A stretch of DNA of 11,133 nucleotides, from positions 1-11,133 of the forward strand of contig URUD01000068.1 of NCBI GenBank assembly GCA_900550935.1. Reading direction: 5' to 3'. Origin of the DNA: an uncultured Roseburia sp. (GTDB taxonomy: Bacteria; Bacillota; Clostridia; Lachnospirales; Lachnospiraceae). Under the pieces are notes generated by a model. It saw only the letters and a program-made list of their open reading frames with translations, had not been told where the DNA came from and searched no databases. Shown here one piece after another: positions 1 to 6,397 of this stretch (position 1 is the stretch's first letter; every line of letters starts with the position of its first letter). The position numbers were made by a program, and so were the translations under genes.

Positions 1-543
1 TTCACTTATTCCCCAAAGACTAAGGAAATAGTTACATTTTACTCACAGGACAACAGCTGGTTGCAAAAACCAGTAAAAACAGTTCGGGAAATATCCTCAC
101 TCTTTGATAACTATACCAGTCTACGGGTTTTAGATTTGGGCTGTGGCGTGGGACGCAATAGTATCTATATCGCAAAGCGCTTCCAAAGCATTAACTGTTC
201 TGTCGACTGTGTTGATTTGTTACCCCTTGCAATTGAAAAGCTCTCCCAAAACGCCAAAGAGCACAACGTGTCATTAAACATATGCGGGATTAACAAATCT
301 ATCGAAAACTATGAAATTTCCCAAAACCACTATGACCTTATTATGGCAATTTCTGCATTAGAGCATGTCGACTCACCAGATTCCTTTTTTGCAAAACTAA
401 TTGAGATAAAAAATGGTTTACGCGAAAATGGGATTTTTTATCAGCCATTTGCATACAGATGTTGTTACATACGTTGCAAGATACAGCTTATCCACCTGAT
501 AATTCCCTGTTTTTTCTTCCGAATCATAATATATGTGGCATGA
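1..543 (+). pseudogene. SAM-dependent methyltransferase, 5' end outside window, 3' end lost
   Basis: The reading frame is open from the first base of the window, so the real start lies upstream. It carries class I SAM-methyltransferase signatures: motif I VLDLGCGVGRNS (bases about 127-162), the acidic strand end CVDLLPLAIEKL, and a motif DLIMAISALEHVD where a post-II/catalytic loop is expected. Such enzymes transfer a methyl group from S-adenosylmethionine; the substrate cannot be told from sequence. The fold appears to run normally to RENGIF near base 435. After that the translation becomes a Cys/Ile/Phe-rich tail unlike any methyltransferase C-terminus, and stops at 541-543. I infer a frameshift or a recombination junction near 435, so the last beta strands are missing. 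It could still be a divergent intact enzyme, but the tail composition argues against this. Confidence 0.6.
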
Positions 544-591
544 TGGAAAATAAGAAATCAAAAGATTGAGAAAGGTGAGGAACAAAAGATT

Positions 592-942
592 ATGGCACAG
601 ACAGAAAATACTACCTATCGTGTCCCGGCAGATGGTTTTTTCGGAGAACTGTTCCGTTCGGATGAGGATAAATATCCGGGAAAAGCACTCATCTGCTTCT
701 CCAATATTCCCATTGATTTCCTGGAGGCGGCAGCAAAACGGTTGCACGATATGGGATATGAAAAGGTCGGACTGTGGGGTATTTCAAAGGGTGCCGAGTT
801 GGCACTGACGGCAGGTAGCCTTCTGCCGGGACTCGTCAATGCGGTAATTGCGTTTTCCCCTATGAGTACTGTATGTCAGGGATTTGCCAAGGAAAAGTGG
901 ATTTCCTTTTTCCCCTTGCAGCCTGTACTCCAGATTCCATAG
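592..942 (+). pseudogene. Broken BAAT/acyl-CoA thioester hydrolase-type alpha/beta hydrolase
   Basis: The frame begins with ATG after an AAAGGTGAGG ribosome binding site, so this is the native start of the ancestral gene. The nucleophile elbow GISKGAE (G-x-S-x-G) and flanking HDMGYEKVGLW and LVNAVIAFSPM are characteristic of the C-terminal domain of bile-acid-CoA:amino-acid N-acyltransferase / acyl-CoA thioesterase relatives. Family members are usually about 300 residues; this frame gives 116. Two lesions are visible. The strand GKALICF passes directly into SNIPIDFLEAAAK, with no room for the usual GGSDG-containing segment, so an internal in-frame deletion of some tens of residues is inferred. 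After AKEKWISFF the frame is wrong: reading one base over near 920 gives FPCS followed by degenerate residues. The Asp and His of the triad are therefore absent and the product should be inactive. It converges with the peptidase gene on the other strand. Confidence 0.7.
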
Positions 943-967
943 TTCAGCTAGCTGTATGAACATTTAG

Positions 968-1585
968 TTAAATTAAACTGACACAATCATCTCCGACATA
1001 AACAGCTTGTCCATCAACAAGCCTTATCGCATCTCCACAATTTGATAATTCAATTATTTTTGTCCCATTCCAATGAGGAATTATAGGGTTGCTAATAATA
1101 TGTAATCCATCATCTAAATTCCCTGCTGCATACATACTTCCAGCACTGATTCCAACGTATACAAGTCCACCATTAATCGCCTTCTTAATCGTTCTATCAA
1201 ACCCTGTTCTAACCATCTCACGACACAATACAGAAGCGTCACCGCCACCAACAACCACTGCATCAAAAGTTTGCAGCTCCTCAAACGTTAATAGTCTGGT
1301 AATCATATAGGAATCTGTAATATACGACGAATATGTTCGGCGGTAGTCTTTTGAAAGAATCAATTCTAAATTATATACCAATATATTTTCATAGAGTATA
1401 CCCATAGATGAAAGTTCATGAAAACAAACAGCAAAGCCTTCTCTCGCTCCATCTGTTTCGATTCCAGCAGTTGGAATATATAGTATCTTCACATTTTCTG
1501 GATGTTTTCCGATGACATCAAAAAATTGCTTCTTCATAGTATCAGATAATCCACTAGATGTAAGAAATAAATTTCTCTTGCTCAT
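968..1585 (-). CDS. Peptidase S51 (dipeptidase E-like) family protein
   Basis: This 205-residue protein fits the S51 family of cytosolic serine peptidases related to dipeptidase E (Asp-X dipeptides) and cyanophycinase. Evidence is an N-terminal Rossmann-like start NLFLTSSGLS, the strand ILYIPTAG (residues 34-41), the glycine-rich VVVGGGDASVL near 110-120, and the nucleophile motif GISAGSM with Ser147; His171 in IPHWNG is a candidate second triad member. Length is normal for the family. I start it at the ATG at 1585 because AAGGAG lies just upstream; a TTG 18 bases earlier is in frame but has no good site. A sigma-A promoter precedes it. It lies between a broken hydrolase and mobile-element debris and is the only gene in the left third that looks intact. 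Substrate unknown. Confidence 0.8.
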   Translation of the reverse strand: MSKRNLFLTSSGLSDTMKKQFFDVIGKHPENVKILYIPTAGIETDGAREGFAVCFHELSSMGILYENILVYNLELILSKDYRRTYSSYITDSYMITRLLTFEELQTFDAVVVGGGDASVLCREMVRTGFDRTIKKAINGGLVYVGISAGSMYAAGNLDDGLHIISNPIIPHWNGTKIIELSNCGDAIRLVDGQAVYVGDDCVSLI

Positions 1586-1603
1586 ATTCTCCTTCCCCGT
1601 CAA

Positions 1604-1884
1604 ATCCCGGTTGAGATTTCATATATTTCAAGGGATTTAATAACTGTTATATTTTATTATCAAATATCTCTCAAGCCCTTGAAAACGCTAAGTTTATCGC
1701 AGGTGAGCTTTCCCTTATTGTTTCTCTTGTGTTATATCGTCCCACCAGTGTTTACGAACTCTGATAAGGGCAAATACAAGGATGCAGGACATCCGGTGGA
1801 TGTCCGCTTTGCACCGACCGTAGCGAAGCGAAGACCACAAGAGGTCCAGTGAACTGATTTATCGTTTTGTCACTCTTCCCGTTT
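1604..1884. other. Intergenic stretch with possible conjugative-element debris
   Basis: Besides the peptidase promoter, this stretch holds a stop-terminated plus-strand reading frame (about 1738-1852) containing NSDKGKYKDAGHPVDVRFAP and ending AKRRPQEVQ. It reads like protein and vaguely resembles short frames found in Firmicute integrative conjugative elements, but I cannot assign it. Within it, GGACATCC-GGT-GGATGTCC (1787-1805) is a perfect 8-base-pair hairpin. There is no convincing start codon or ribosome site, so I do not call a gene. Confidence 0.35.
1646..1674 (-). promoter_or_regulatory. Sigma-A promoter of the S51 peptidase gene, flanked by an inverted repeat
   Basis: On the minus strand the -35 box TTGAGA (1669-1674) and the -10 box TATAAC (1646-1651) are separated by exactly 17 bases, about 60 bases upstream of the chosen start codon. 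The core is bracketed by the arms of a perfect 9-base inverted repeat, TTTCAAGGG at 1626-1634 and CCCTTGAAA at 1676-1684, centred about 50 bases apart. The repeat could be an operator; that part is inference. Confidence 0.6.
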
Positions 1885-2886
1885 TTATAACCCTTCCATA
1901 TCCAGATTCACTATTAACCTGCCGATTTTTTGCTCTTTTAAAAGATAGCACATATAAATTGGCAGATATACCACCGTTCCTTCCTGTTCCACATTAGCCA
2001 CTGATAGAACATATGCTTTCTCCATATGATACTCTGGGATTTTCATAAAATTATCCAAAGCCTTGTGTGTCTTGTAAGCCTTTCCGGATTTCACCTCTAT
2101 GGGAACAACTTTTCCGCCCATTTCAATCAAAACATCCAGCTCTCCTATATTTTTCTTTTTACAGAAATAAGGTTCCAGTCCATTTGCCGTTAACTGCTGT
2201 GCTACGGCATTTTCAAAATGAGCTCCGTTATTTACCTCGCTGTTCTTGTTAATCAGTTCTATTTTAGTTTCCGCCGGATAAGCGCTGGTAAGCAAGCCGG
2301 TGTCATTGGAAAAGAGCCGGAATACATTACTGCTCTTACTCGCTTTGAGCGGAATAGTGGGCGCTTCCACGTTGTATACAGGCAAAGCGACTCCTGCATC
2401 CTTCAACCATAAAAAGCTGTTTTCATATCTGTCAAACTTCAACTCTTTATCCAGCATCGTAAAAACGAACTTTTTATTCTGTTTGTTCAGTTCCGCCGGA
2501 ATGATATCGTAAATGGATATCAATTTCAGTTTCTTATCTTCACTCTCATATTGTGAAAAGTCCTCCTTGTACAGTGTCACAATATCCCGTTGTACTTTAT
2601 CAACTTCTCTGATATCCTTTGTCGCAATATAGGTTTTTACCGCATCCGGCATACCTCCGACAATCAGATAGATAAAAAACAGCGACAATAGCTTCTGATG
2701 TATAAATTCATCCACTGGCTGACATGTTTCAAATTTTTCTATCAGCATTTCCAATGTCACTTTTGACACATTATTCGCTATCATAAATTCTTCAAAATCC
2801 ATGGGATACATCCTTAAAATGGTCAGATATCCCACATGAGCCGATGCAATTCCTTTCAGTTCCACGCCTAATAGTGAGCCACTCAT
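1885..2886 (-). pseudogene. AAA/DUF4143 ATPase, N-terminal Walker region missing
   Basis: This 333-residue frame matches the AAA_14/DUF4143 family of solitary ATPases (usually 400-450 residues, role poorly known). It starts at MSGSLLGVEL, normally the sensor-like strand that follows Walker A and B, so roughly the first 100 residues, including the P-loop, are missing. What remains is the end of the ATPase domain (MYPMDFEEFMIANN), the helical linker (LIVGGMPDAVKTYI) and the C-terminal DUF4143 region. The latter has a PD-(D/E)xK nuclease-like pattern: GAHFENAVAQQL, GELDVLIE and PIEVKSGK, with Glu, Asp and E-x-K in order. The frame continues upstream as KYV before running into A-rich repeat DNA and a TAA about 40 bases further, so the break is at about 2890-2897. 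No ribosome site precedes the internal ATG. A truncated product is unlikely to bind ATP. Confidence 0.75.
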
Positions 2887-2890
2887 TACA

Positions 2891-2975
2891 TATTTTGCCC
2901 CGTTTTTTTCTTTATTTCTTTATTTTTGCCCCGTTTTTTGTATATTTTTATGCGCAAACTGCCCCGTTTTGCTTT
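2891..2975. repeat. Three spaced copies of GCCCCGTTTT at the ATPase break point
   Basis: GCCCCGTTTT begins at 2897, 2928 and 2961, spacings of 31 and 33 bases (about three helical turns). The first two copies share AAAAAACGGGGCAAAA on the minus strand; the third shares a shorter core. Copy one sits exactly where the ATPase homology ends. Multiple spaced copies of a short binding site are typical of the ends of IS21-family insertion sequences, so this may be the leftover end of such an element. No istA or istB coding sequence remains here, so the assignment is inference. Confidence 0.45.
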
Positions 2976-3013
2976 TTAGTCTGAATTCCACTATCTTATT
3001 TCCATCATGGAAT

Positions 3014-3730
3014 CTACACACCTGCCCTGCTCCGCAGCTTTCCCAGTGTTTTTTTCTCCAGCCTGCTTACCTGCACCTGACTGATCCCCATTCTTTTTGC
3101 TGTTTCTACCTGCGTCAGATTATCATAATATCGGTACCGGATCAGATTCTGCTCCTCCCCGGGCAGTTTTTGCAACAAATCCTGCAAAAAAACATGATTG
3201 ACAAGCTGCTGCATATCATCTCTCTCATCCGCCAGCTTTTCATACAGGCAGATTTCATTGCCATCTCCCTGGTAAACGGTTCTCGACAACGATTCCACCT
3301 CGACATCTGCCTCCATTGCCTGTATGATCTCTTCCACCGACAATTCCATCTGCGCGGCGATCTCATCCACCGCCGGCTCTCTACCGAGCTTTGCCTCTAA
3401 CATCGTCCTTGTCTGCCTGATCCGCCAGGCGTTTTCTTTTAGGCTTCTGGAAACCTTGATCATACCGTTATCCCGCAGGAAACGTTTGATCTCACCCATG
3501 ATCATGGGCACCGCATATGTGGAAAATTTCACATCATAACCGGTATCAAAATGGTCTACCGCCTTCATCAGCCCGATACAGCCGATCTGGAACAACTCCT
3601 CCGCATCATACCCTCTGTTTAAAAATCTCTTTACAATATGGTGCACAAGTCCCATATTTTCCTCTATGATCGTGTCTCTGCTCTGCTTGTCTCCCTGCCT
3701 TGCCTGCTGTATGAGCGTCAGCCAGTCCAT
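3014..3730 (-). CDS. sigF: RNA polymerase sporulation sigma factor sigma-F (SpoIIAC)
   Basis: Sigma F directs the first forespore-specific transcription programme after asymmetric division. The 238-residue protein has the full sigma-70 group 3 layout: region 2 from about residue 25 (ENMGLVHHIVKRF, YDAEELFQIGCIGLMKAVD) through the promoter-melting segment KFSTYAVPMIMGEIKRFLRD; region 3 around LGREPAVDEIAAQMELSVEE; and region 4 with the helix-turn-helix LTQVETAKRMGISQVQVSRL near the C-terminus. Order after spoIIAA and spoIIAB separates it from sigma G, which shares much of region 2. Its GGAGG site, 8 bases from the ATG, lies inside the end of spoIIAB, and only 3 bases separate the two genes, indicating translational coupling. 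No terminator with a U-tract follows; the accessory junction begins within 40-120 bases of the stop codon. Confidence 0.95.
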   Translation of the reverse strand: MDWLTLIQQARQGDKQSRDTIIEENMGLVHHIVKRFLNRGYDAEELFQIGCIGLMKAVDHFDTGYDVKFSTYAVPMIMGEIKRFLRDNGMIKVSRSLKENAWRIRQTRTMLEAKLGREPAVDEIAAQMELSVEEIIQAMEADVEVESLSRTVYQGDGNEICLYEKLADERDDMQQLVNHVFLQDLLQKLPGEEQNLIRYRYYDNLTQVETAKRMGISQVQVSRLEKKTLGKLRSRAGV

Positions 3731-3733
3731 AAG

Positions 3734-4165
3734 CTAATCCTCCAGGCAGGAAAAGCCGATCGCCTTTTCCATAATAACCGTCGTCCCCTTCCCGGGCTGC
3801 GACCAGACCTTCAGTTCATCCATAAACGCTTCCATAAAGGCAAATCCCATACCGGATCGCTCCTGCTCCGGCTTTGTTGTATATAATGGTTCCATCGCCT
3901 TTGGAATATCAGCGATACCGACGCCGTGATCTTCAATCTCCACATGAAAGATATCTTTTTCGCATCTGCATGTTATGTATACTTTTCCGTCTGCAGGCAC
4001 TCCATGTATGATCGCATTTGTAATCGCTTCCGACACGGCTGTTTTCACATCCTCCAACTCCTCCAGTGTCGGATGGAGTCTTGTCAGGAACGTGGCAATA
4101 CAGATTCTGCCGAGTGCTTCATTTTCCGATATGGCATCCATACTCAGTTTCATTTCATTTTTCAT
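3734..4165 (-). CDS. spoIIAB: Anti-sigma-F factor / serine kinase SpoIIAB
   Basis: SpoIIAB binds sigma F as an ATP-loaded dimer and keeps it inactive; it also phosphorylates SpoIIAA (EC 2.7.11.1). The 143-residue protein is a GHKL ATPase: N-box SEAITNAIIHG with Glu46 and Asn50, G1 box DHGVGI, lid region PLYTTKPEQERSGMGFAFME, and GKGTTV. Arg20, which in Bacillus subtilis contacts both sigma F and SpoIIAA, is in the same position. I begin the protein at MKNEMKL, as in Bacillus, because AAAGGAG lies 8 bases upstream; an adjacent ATG at 4168 is equally possible. A longer frame starting at 4189 would overlap spoIIAA and place the ribosome site inside the gene, so it is rejected. The gap to spoIIAA is 13 bases. 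Confidence 0.95.
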   Translation of the reverse strand: MKNEMKLSMDAISENEALGRICIATFLTRLHPTLEELEDVKTAVSEAITNAIIHGVPADGKVYITCRCEKDIFHVEIEDHGVGIADIPKAMEPLYTTKPEQERSGMGFAFMEAFMDELKVWSQPGKGTTVIMEKAIGFSCLED

Positions 4166-4178
4166 CATTTTCACTCCT

Positions 4179-4499
4179 TTATATTTCATCCATGATACAG
4201 ACCTGATCCTGCAGACCGGCGATCTGCAACAGTTTCCGGATCCTTGGGTTCGCGTTGATCACGATCGTCCTTCCGCCAAAGCAGGCAATTCTGGCGTTTC
4301 TGCCCGATAACAGCCCAATTCCGGAGCTGTCCATGAACATCGTATCCGCAAAATCAAATACGATCTGCTGCACTCTGTTATCAAGCAGATAATGATCCGC
4401 CAGCCGTCGGATCGACTTTGTCGTATGATGATCCACCTCCTCAGGCATATGCACCAGAAGACAATCCTCCCTGATCTCAAAAATTCCCGTTTCTTCCAT
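4179..4499 (-). CDS. spoIIAA: Anti-sigma-F factor antagonist SpoIIAA
   Basis: This STAS-domain protein (106 residues from the chosen start) is the substrate and antagonist of SpoIIAB. Unphosphorylated SpoIIAA displaces sigma F from SpoIIAB; the SpoIIE phosphatase, not in this window, reactivates it. EEVDHHTTKSIR corresponds to the GELDHHTAETLK strand-helix of the Bacillus protein, and FMDSSGIGLLSGR carries the phosphorylated serine, the second Ser of DSSG (residue 59 from this start). It ends a little shorter than the 117-residue Bacillus protein. The start at 4499 is preferred over an in-frame ATG at 4508, because the AAAGGA site directly abuts the earlier ATG and lies about 8 bases from the later one. 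It is the first gene of the operon. I could not find a convincing sigma-H promoter or Spo0A box in the short upstream region. Confidence 0.93.
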   Translation of the reverse strand: MEETGIFEIREDCLLVHMPEEVDHHTTKSIRRLADHYLLDNRVQQIVFDFADTMFMDSSGIGLLSGRNARIACFGGRTIVINANPRIRKLLQIAGLQDQVCIMDEI

Positions 4500-4520
4500 T
4501 TTTCCCATCCTTTCTACTTT

Positions 4521-4616
4521 TTATGCAACAGAGACGAGATACGCTCTGCGAATCTCGCTCTGATTAGCGGTCGTCAAATGCACCGCATAAATGCGTGCAT
4601 TTTCCTCGTCGCCATA
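4521..4616 (-). repeat. Two-hairpin element upstream of spoIIAA, possible dispersed repeat
   Basis: Between the upstream terminator and spoIIAA lies about 95 bases with two strong hairpins. The first (4576-4602) pairs AAATGCACCGCAT with ATGCGTGCATTT around a 2-base centre with one bulged C. The second (4534-4558) pairs CGAGAT with ATCTCG and extends by one pair only as a G-U in minus-strand RNA. Two overlapping minus-strand frames are also nearly stop-free, one ending RRAYLVSVA at 4521, the other beginning MATRKMHAFMRCI. Such compact, structured, multiply open sequence resembles a dispersed repeat. Copy number cannot be judged from this window. Confidence 0.45.
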
Positions 4617-4620
4617 ACAA

Positions 4621-4652
4621 AAAAGAGAACATGGGATTTTCCAAGTTCTCTT
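4621..4652 (-). terminator. Intrinsic terminator after the zinc-ribbon/TPR gene
   Basis: On the minus strand AGAGAAC, a 14-base middle containing a further short TGG/CCA pairing, GTTCTCT and then a run of T form a classical rho-independent terminator about 35 bases after the TPR gene stop. It closes the valS-folC unit and isolates it from spoIIA. Confidence 0.85.
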
Positions 4653-4684
4653 TCGTAAAATATCTGATTCAGTTTTCGCTGCCG

Positions 4685-6238
4685 CTACTGTGTCTGCTGC
4701 TCTGCCTGTCCATCAGCCGGCTGCTGCTCTGCGGTCTGTGTATCTGCGGTCTGTGTATCTGCTGCCTGCTGATCGGTTGTTGTATTTGTATCCGCCACAT
4801 TCTGACTATCGCCGCTGTCTCCAAGCTCTGTCAGACGCTCTGACGCTTTTCCCGCTGTCTGGGACTGGGCATATTCCTGCATGATCTGATTGTATGCTTC
4901 CTTCGCCTTATCGGTCTCGCCCGCCATCTGATATGCCTGCGCCAGCTCATATAGCACTTCCGGATCCGGCGTTTCCATATTCCGGGTAAAGTACCACGCC
5001 TTCTGCAATGTAGAGATTGCTGTCGTATAATCGCTCTGGTTGATCGCCGCGCTGCCATCCTTGTACATCTGTTCCGCAACCTGACTGCCCACAAGCTCCA
5101 TCAGCTTATTATAGAGCTGCTTATAAGCATCTGTTGCTGAATTCTGCACATAATCTGTATCTACATTATATAGGGTATCTGCTATCGCCTCGTAATCCTG
5201 CGGATCACTCAGATAATCGGTCGCAGTCTGCAGAAGGCTTTCCACCTTGTGGCTTTCTCCGTTTACTCCGGTATAACCGTCTACTGCATCCTGCAGTTCC
5301 TTTTTCTCCTGCTGCAGATCAGATACTGTCTGCTCCAGCTCTGAGATCCGTGCGGATTTGACATCCGCATTTTCACTGACTACCTTCAGCTCATCCTTCA
5401 TCTGATTTCGCACAACCTGCATGCGCGCAGGCAGGATCAGGAAATAAGATGCTGCAACACCGATCAGTACACCGATCACGATATTTAAAATAGAGGCTGT
5501 TCCTCTCGGTTCTTTGACATTTAACGGCTGGATGATCGTCTCATTGCCACTCTGGTAGGTAATTGTCTCTTCCGCCACTGCCTTTTTCTTTTTCGCAGAG
5601 CTTCCTGCGGCTTCTTCTCCGATACCAAGCATTCTGTTGACTTCTTTTAAATAGGTCAGCGTCGTTGTGTTATTGGCATCGATCTTACTGCATTTTACAA
5701 GCTCTTTTCTTGCCTTTTCCCATTCCTCCGCATCCATATAAAGGAGTGCCAGAAGCTGATGTCCCTGCACCAGACGCGGATTTAAGGAAAGCACCTTCTT
5801 TAGCTGGATGATCGCCAGATCCTTACTGTCCTGCTGACAGTAGCGGAGTGCCAGATTGTATTTCTTGACAGTCTGGTTGATCGTATCAAGACGCGTCGGA
5901 TTGCTCTGGATCGCATCGATGTAATCATCCGCCAGATTTTTCTTGGCACGCAGATTTTTACTGATGACCCATTCGCTGAGTGCGGCAACAACCTCACCCA
6001 TTTCAAAATAAACAAGTCCCAGCAGGTTTCTGGCTTCTATATGATTTTTGTTAAATTTCAAACTCTGTCTCAGACTGACGATCGCACCGGAAAGATCTCT
6101 GACATTTGCCTTTTCCAGTCCGTCATTATAATACCGGTTGGAAATGTGCATGATCTTTTTATACAGTCCGACATCAGCACCACAGCCCGTGCAAAAATCT
6201 TTCTCAGACAATTCACAGCCACAATTAAAACATTTCAT
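4685..6238 (-). CDS. Zinc-ribbon, TPR and coiled-coil single-pass membrane protein
   Basis: This 517-residue protein has a clear modular layout. Residues 1-25 form a zinc ribbon (Cys3, Cys6, Cys16, Cys19). Residues about 30-210 are tetratricopeptide-type helical repeats (GAIVSLRQSLKFN, ARNLLGLVYFEMGE, AIIQLKKVLSLNPR, HQLLALLYMDAEEW). A basic KKKK stretch precedes one membrane segment, LNIVIGVLIGVAASYFLIL, at about 248-270. Beyond it come a coiled coil (VSENADVKSARISELEQTV onwards), further TPR-like helices (AISTLQKAWYFTR, ELAQAYQMAGETDKAKEAY) and a Gln/Thr/Asp-rich tail. The first half should be cytoplasmic and the second extracellular. TPRs suggest a scaffold; no catalytic motif is seen. It follows the small gene by 15 bases with an AAGGGTG site and is the last gene before the terminator. 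Specific function unknown. Confidence 0.85.
   Translation of the reverse strand: MKCFNCGCELSEKDFCTGCGADVGLYKKIMHISNRYYNDGLEKANVRDLSGAIVSLRQSLKFNKNHIEARNLLGLVYFEMGEVVAALSEWVISKNLRAKKNLADDYIDAIQSNPTRLDTINQTVKKYNLALRYCQQDSKDLAIIQLKKVLSLNPRLVQGHQLLALLYMDAEEWEKARKELVKCSKIDANNTTTLTYLKEVNRMLGIGEEAAGSSAKKKKAVAEETITYQSGNETIIQPLNVKEPRGTASILNIVIGVLIGVAASYFLILPARMQVVRNQMKDELKVVSENADVKSARISELEQTVSDLQQEKKELQDAVDGYTGVNGESHKVESLLQTATDYLSDPQDYEAIADTLYNVDTDYVQNSATDAYKQLYNKLMELVGSQVAEQMYKDGSAAINQSDYTTAISTLQKAWYFTRNMETPDPEVLYELAQAYQMAGETDKAKEAYNQIMQEYAQSQTAGKASERLTELGDSGDSQNVADTNTTTDQQAADTQTADTQTAEQQPADGQAEQQTQ
4731..4760 (-). repeat. 15-base tandem duplication in the TPR gene tail
   Basis: GCGGTCTGTGTATCT occurs twice in immediate succession. 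It is in frame and encodes a duplicated TADTQ-type unit in the low-complexity C-terminus, a likely slippage product whose copy number may vary between strains. Confidence 0.85.
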
Positions 6239-6253
6239 GGTTTCACCCTTATC

Positions 6254-6397
6254 CTATTCTTCTTCCTTTGCTTCCTTCAGCATACCTACGAGAACGTCTG
6301 CCATGTCTGTCAGATCCTGATTATATATCGCATCTGCTGCATCCTCAATTTCCAGACTCGGATGAAACTTCTTTAATTCTTCTTCAAAGTTGATCAT
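6254..6397 (-). CDS. Small acidic protein, 47 residues, overlapping folC
   Basis: This short gene reads MINFEEELKKFHPSLEIE, then AIYNQDLTDMADVLVGML, ending KEAKEEE and TAG. It has a strong AAGGAGG site 6 bases before its ATG, located inside the end of folC. The start codon overlaps the folC 3' end by 14 bases in another frame, and the stop is 15 bases before the TPR gene, so it is very probably translated by coupling as part of the operon. It is strongly acidic and predicted mostly helical, with no signal peptide, membrane segment or cysteine. I do not know its function. The tight packing, good ribosome site and protein-like composition make a chance frame unlikely. Confidence 0.8.
   Translation of the reverse strand: MINFEEELKKFHPSLEIEDAADAIYNQDLTDMADVLVGMLKEAKEEE

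Noticed and set aside
418..747. Minus-strand frame of 109 codons across the methyltransferase-hydrolase junction
   Set aside because: Its first part is antisense to the hydrolase coding region, it has no ribosome site, and its composition changes midway. Only the 440-540 stretch looks protein-like, noted as a finding.
2897..2970. CRISPR-like array from the GCCCCGTTTT repeats
   Set aside because: The repeat core is only 10-16 bases, just three copies occur, and the intervening DNA is low-complexity A/T sequence.
3000..3012. Palindrome TTCCATCATGGAA after sigF as a terminator
   Set aside because: Only a five-pair stem with a three-base loop and no following U-run.
4166..4189. Longer SpoIIAB starting at 4189
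   Set aside because: It would overlap spoIIAA and put the AAAGGAG ribosome site inside the coding sequence; alignment with Bacillus SpoIIAB supports MKNEM as the start.
4500..4620. Sigma-H promoter or Spo0A box for spoIIA
   Set aside because: An AGGAAAAT resembles a sigma-H -35 box but no GAAT follows at the right distance, and TTTGACGAC matches the Spo0A box only partly.
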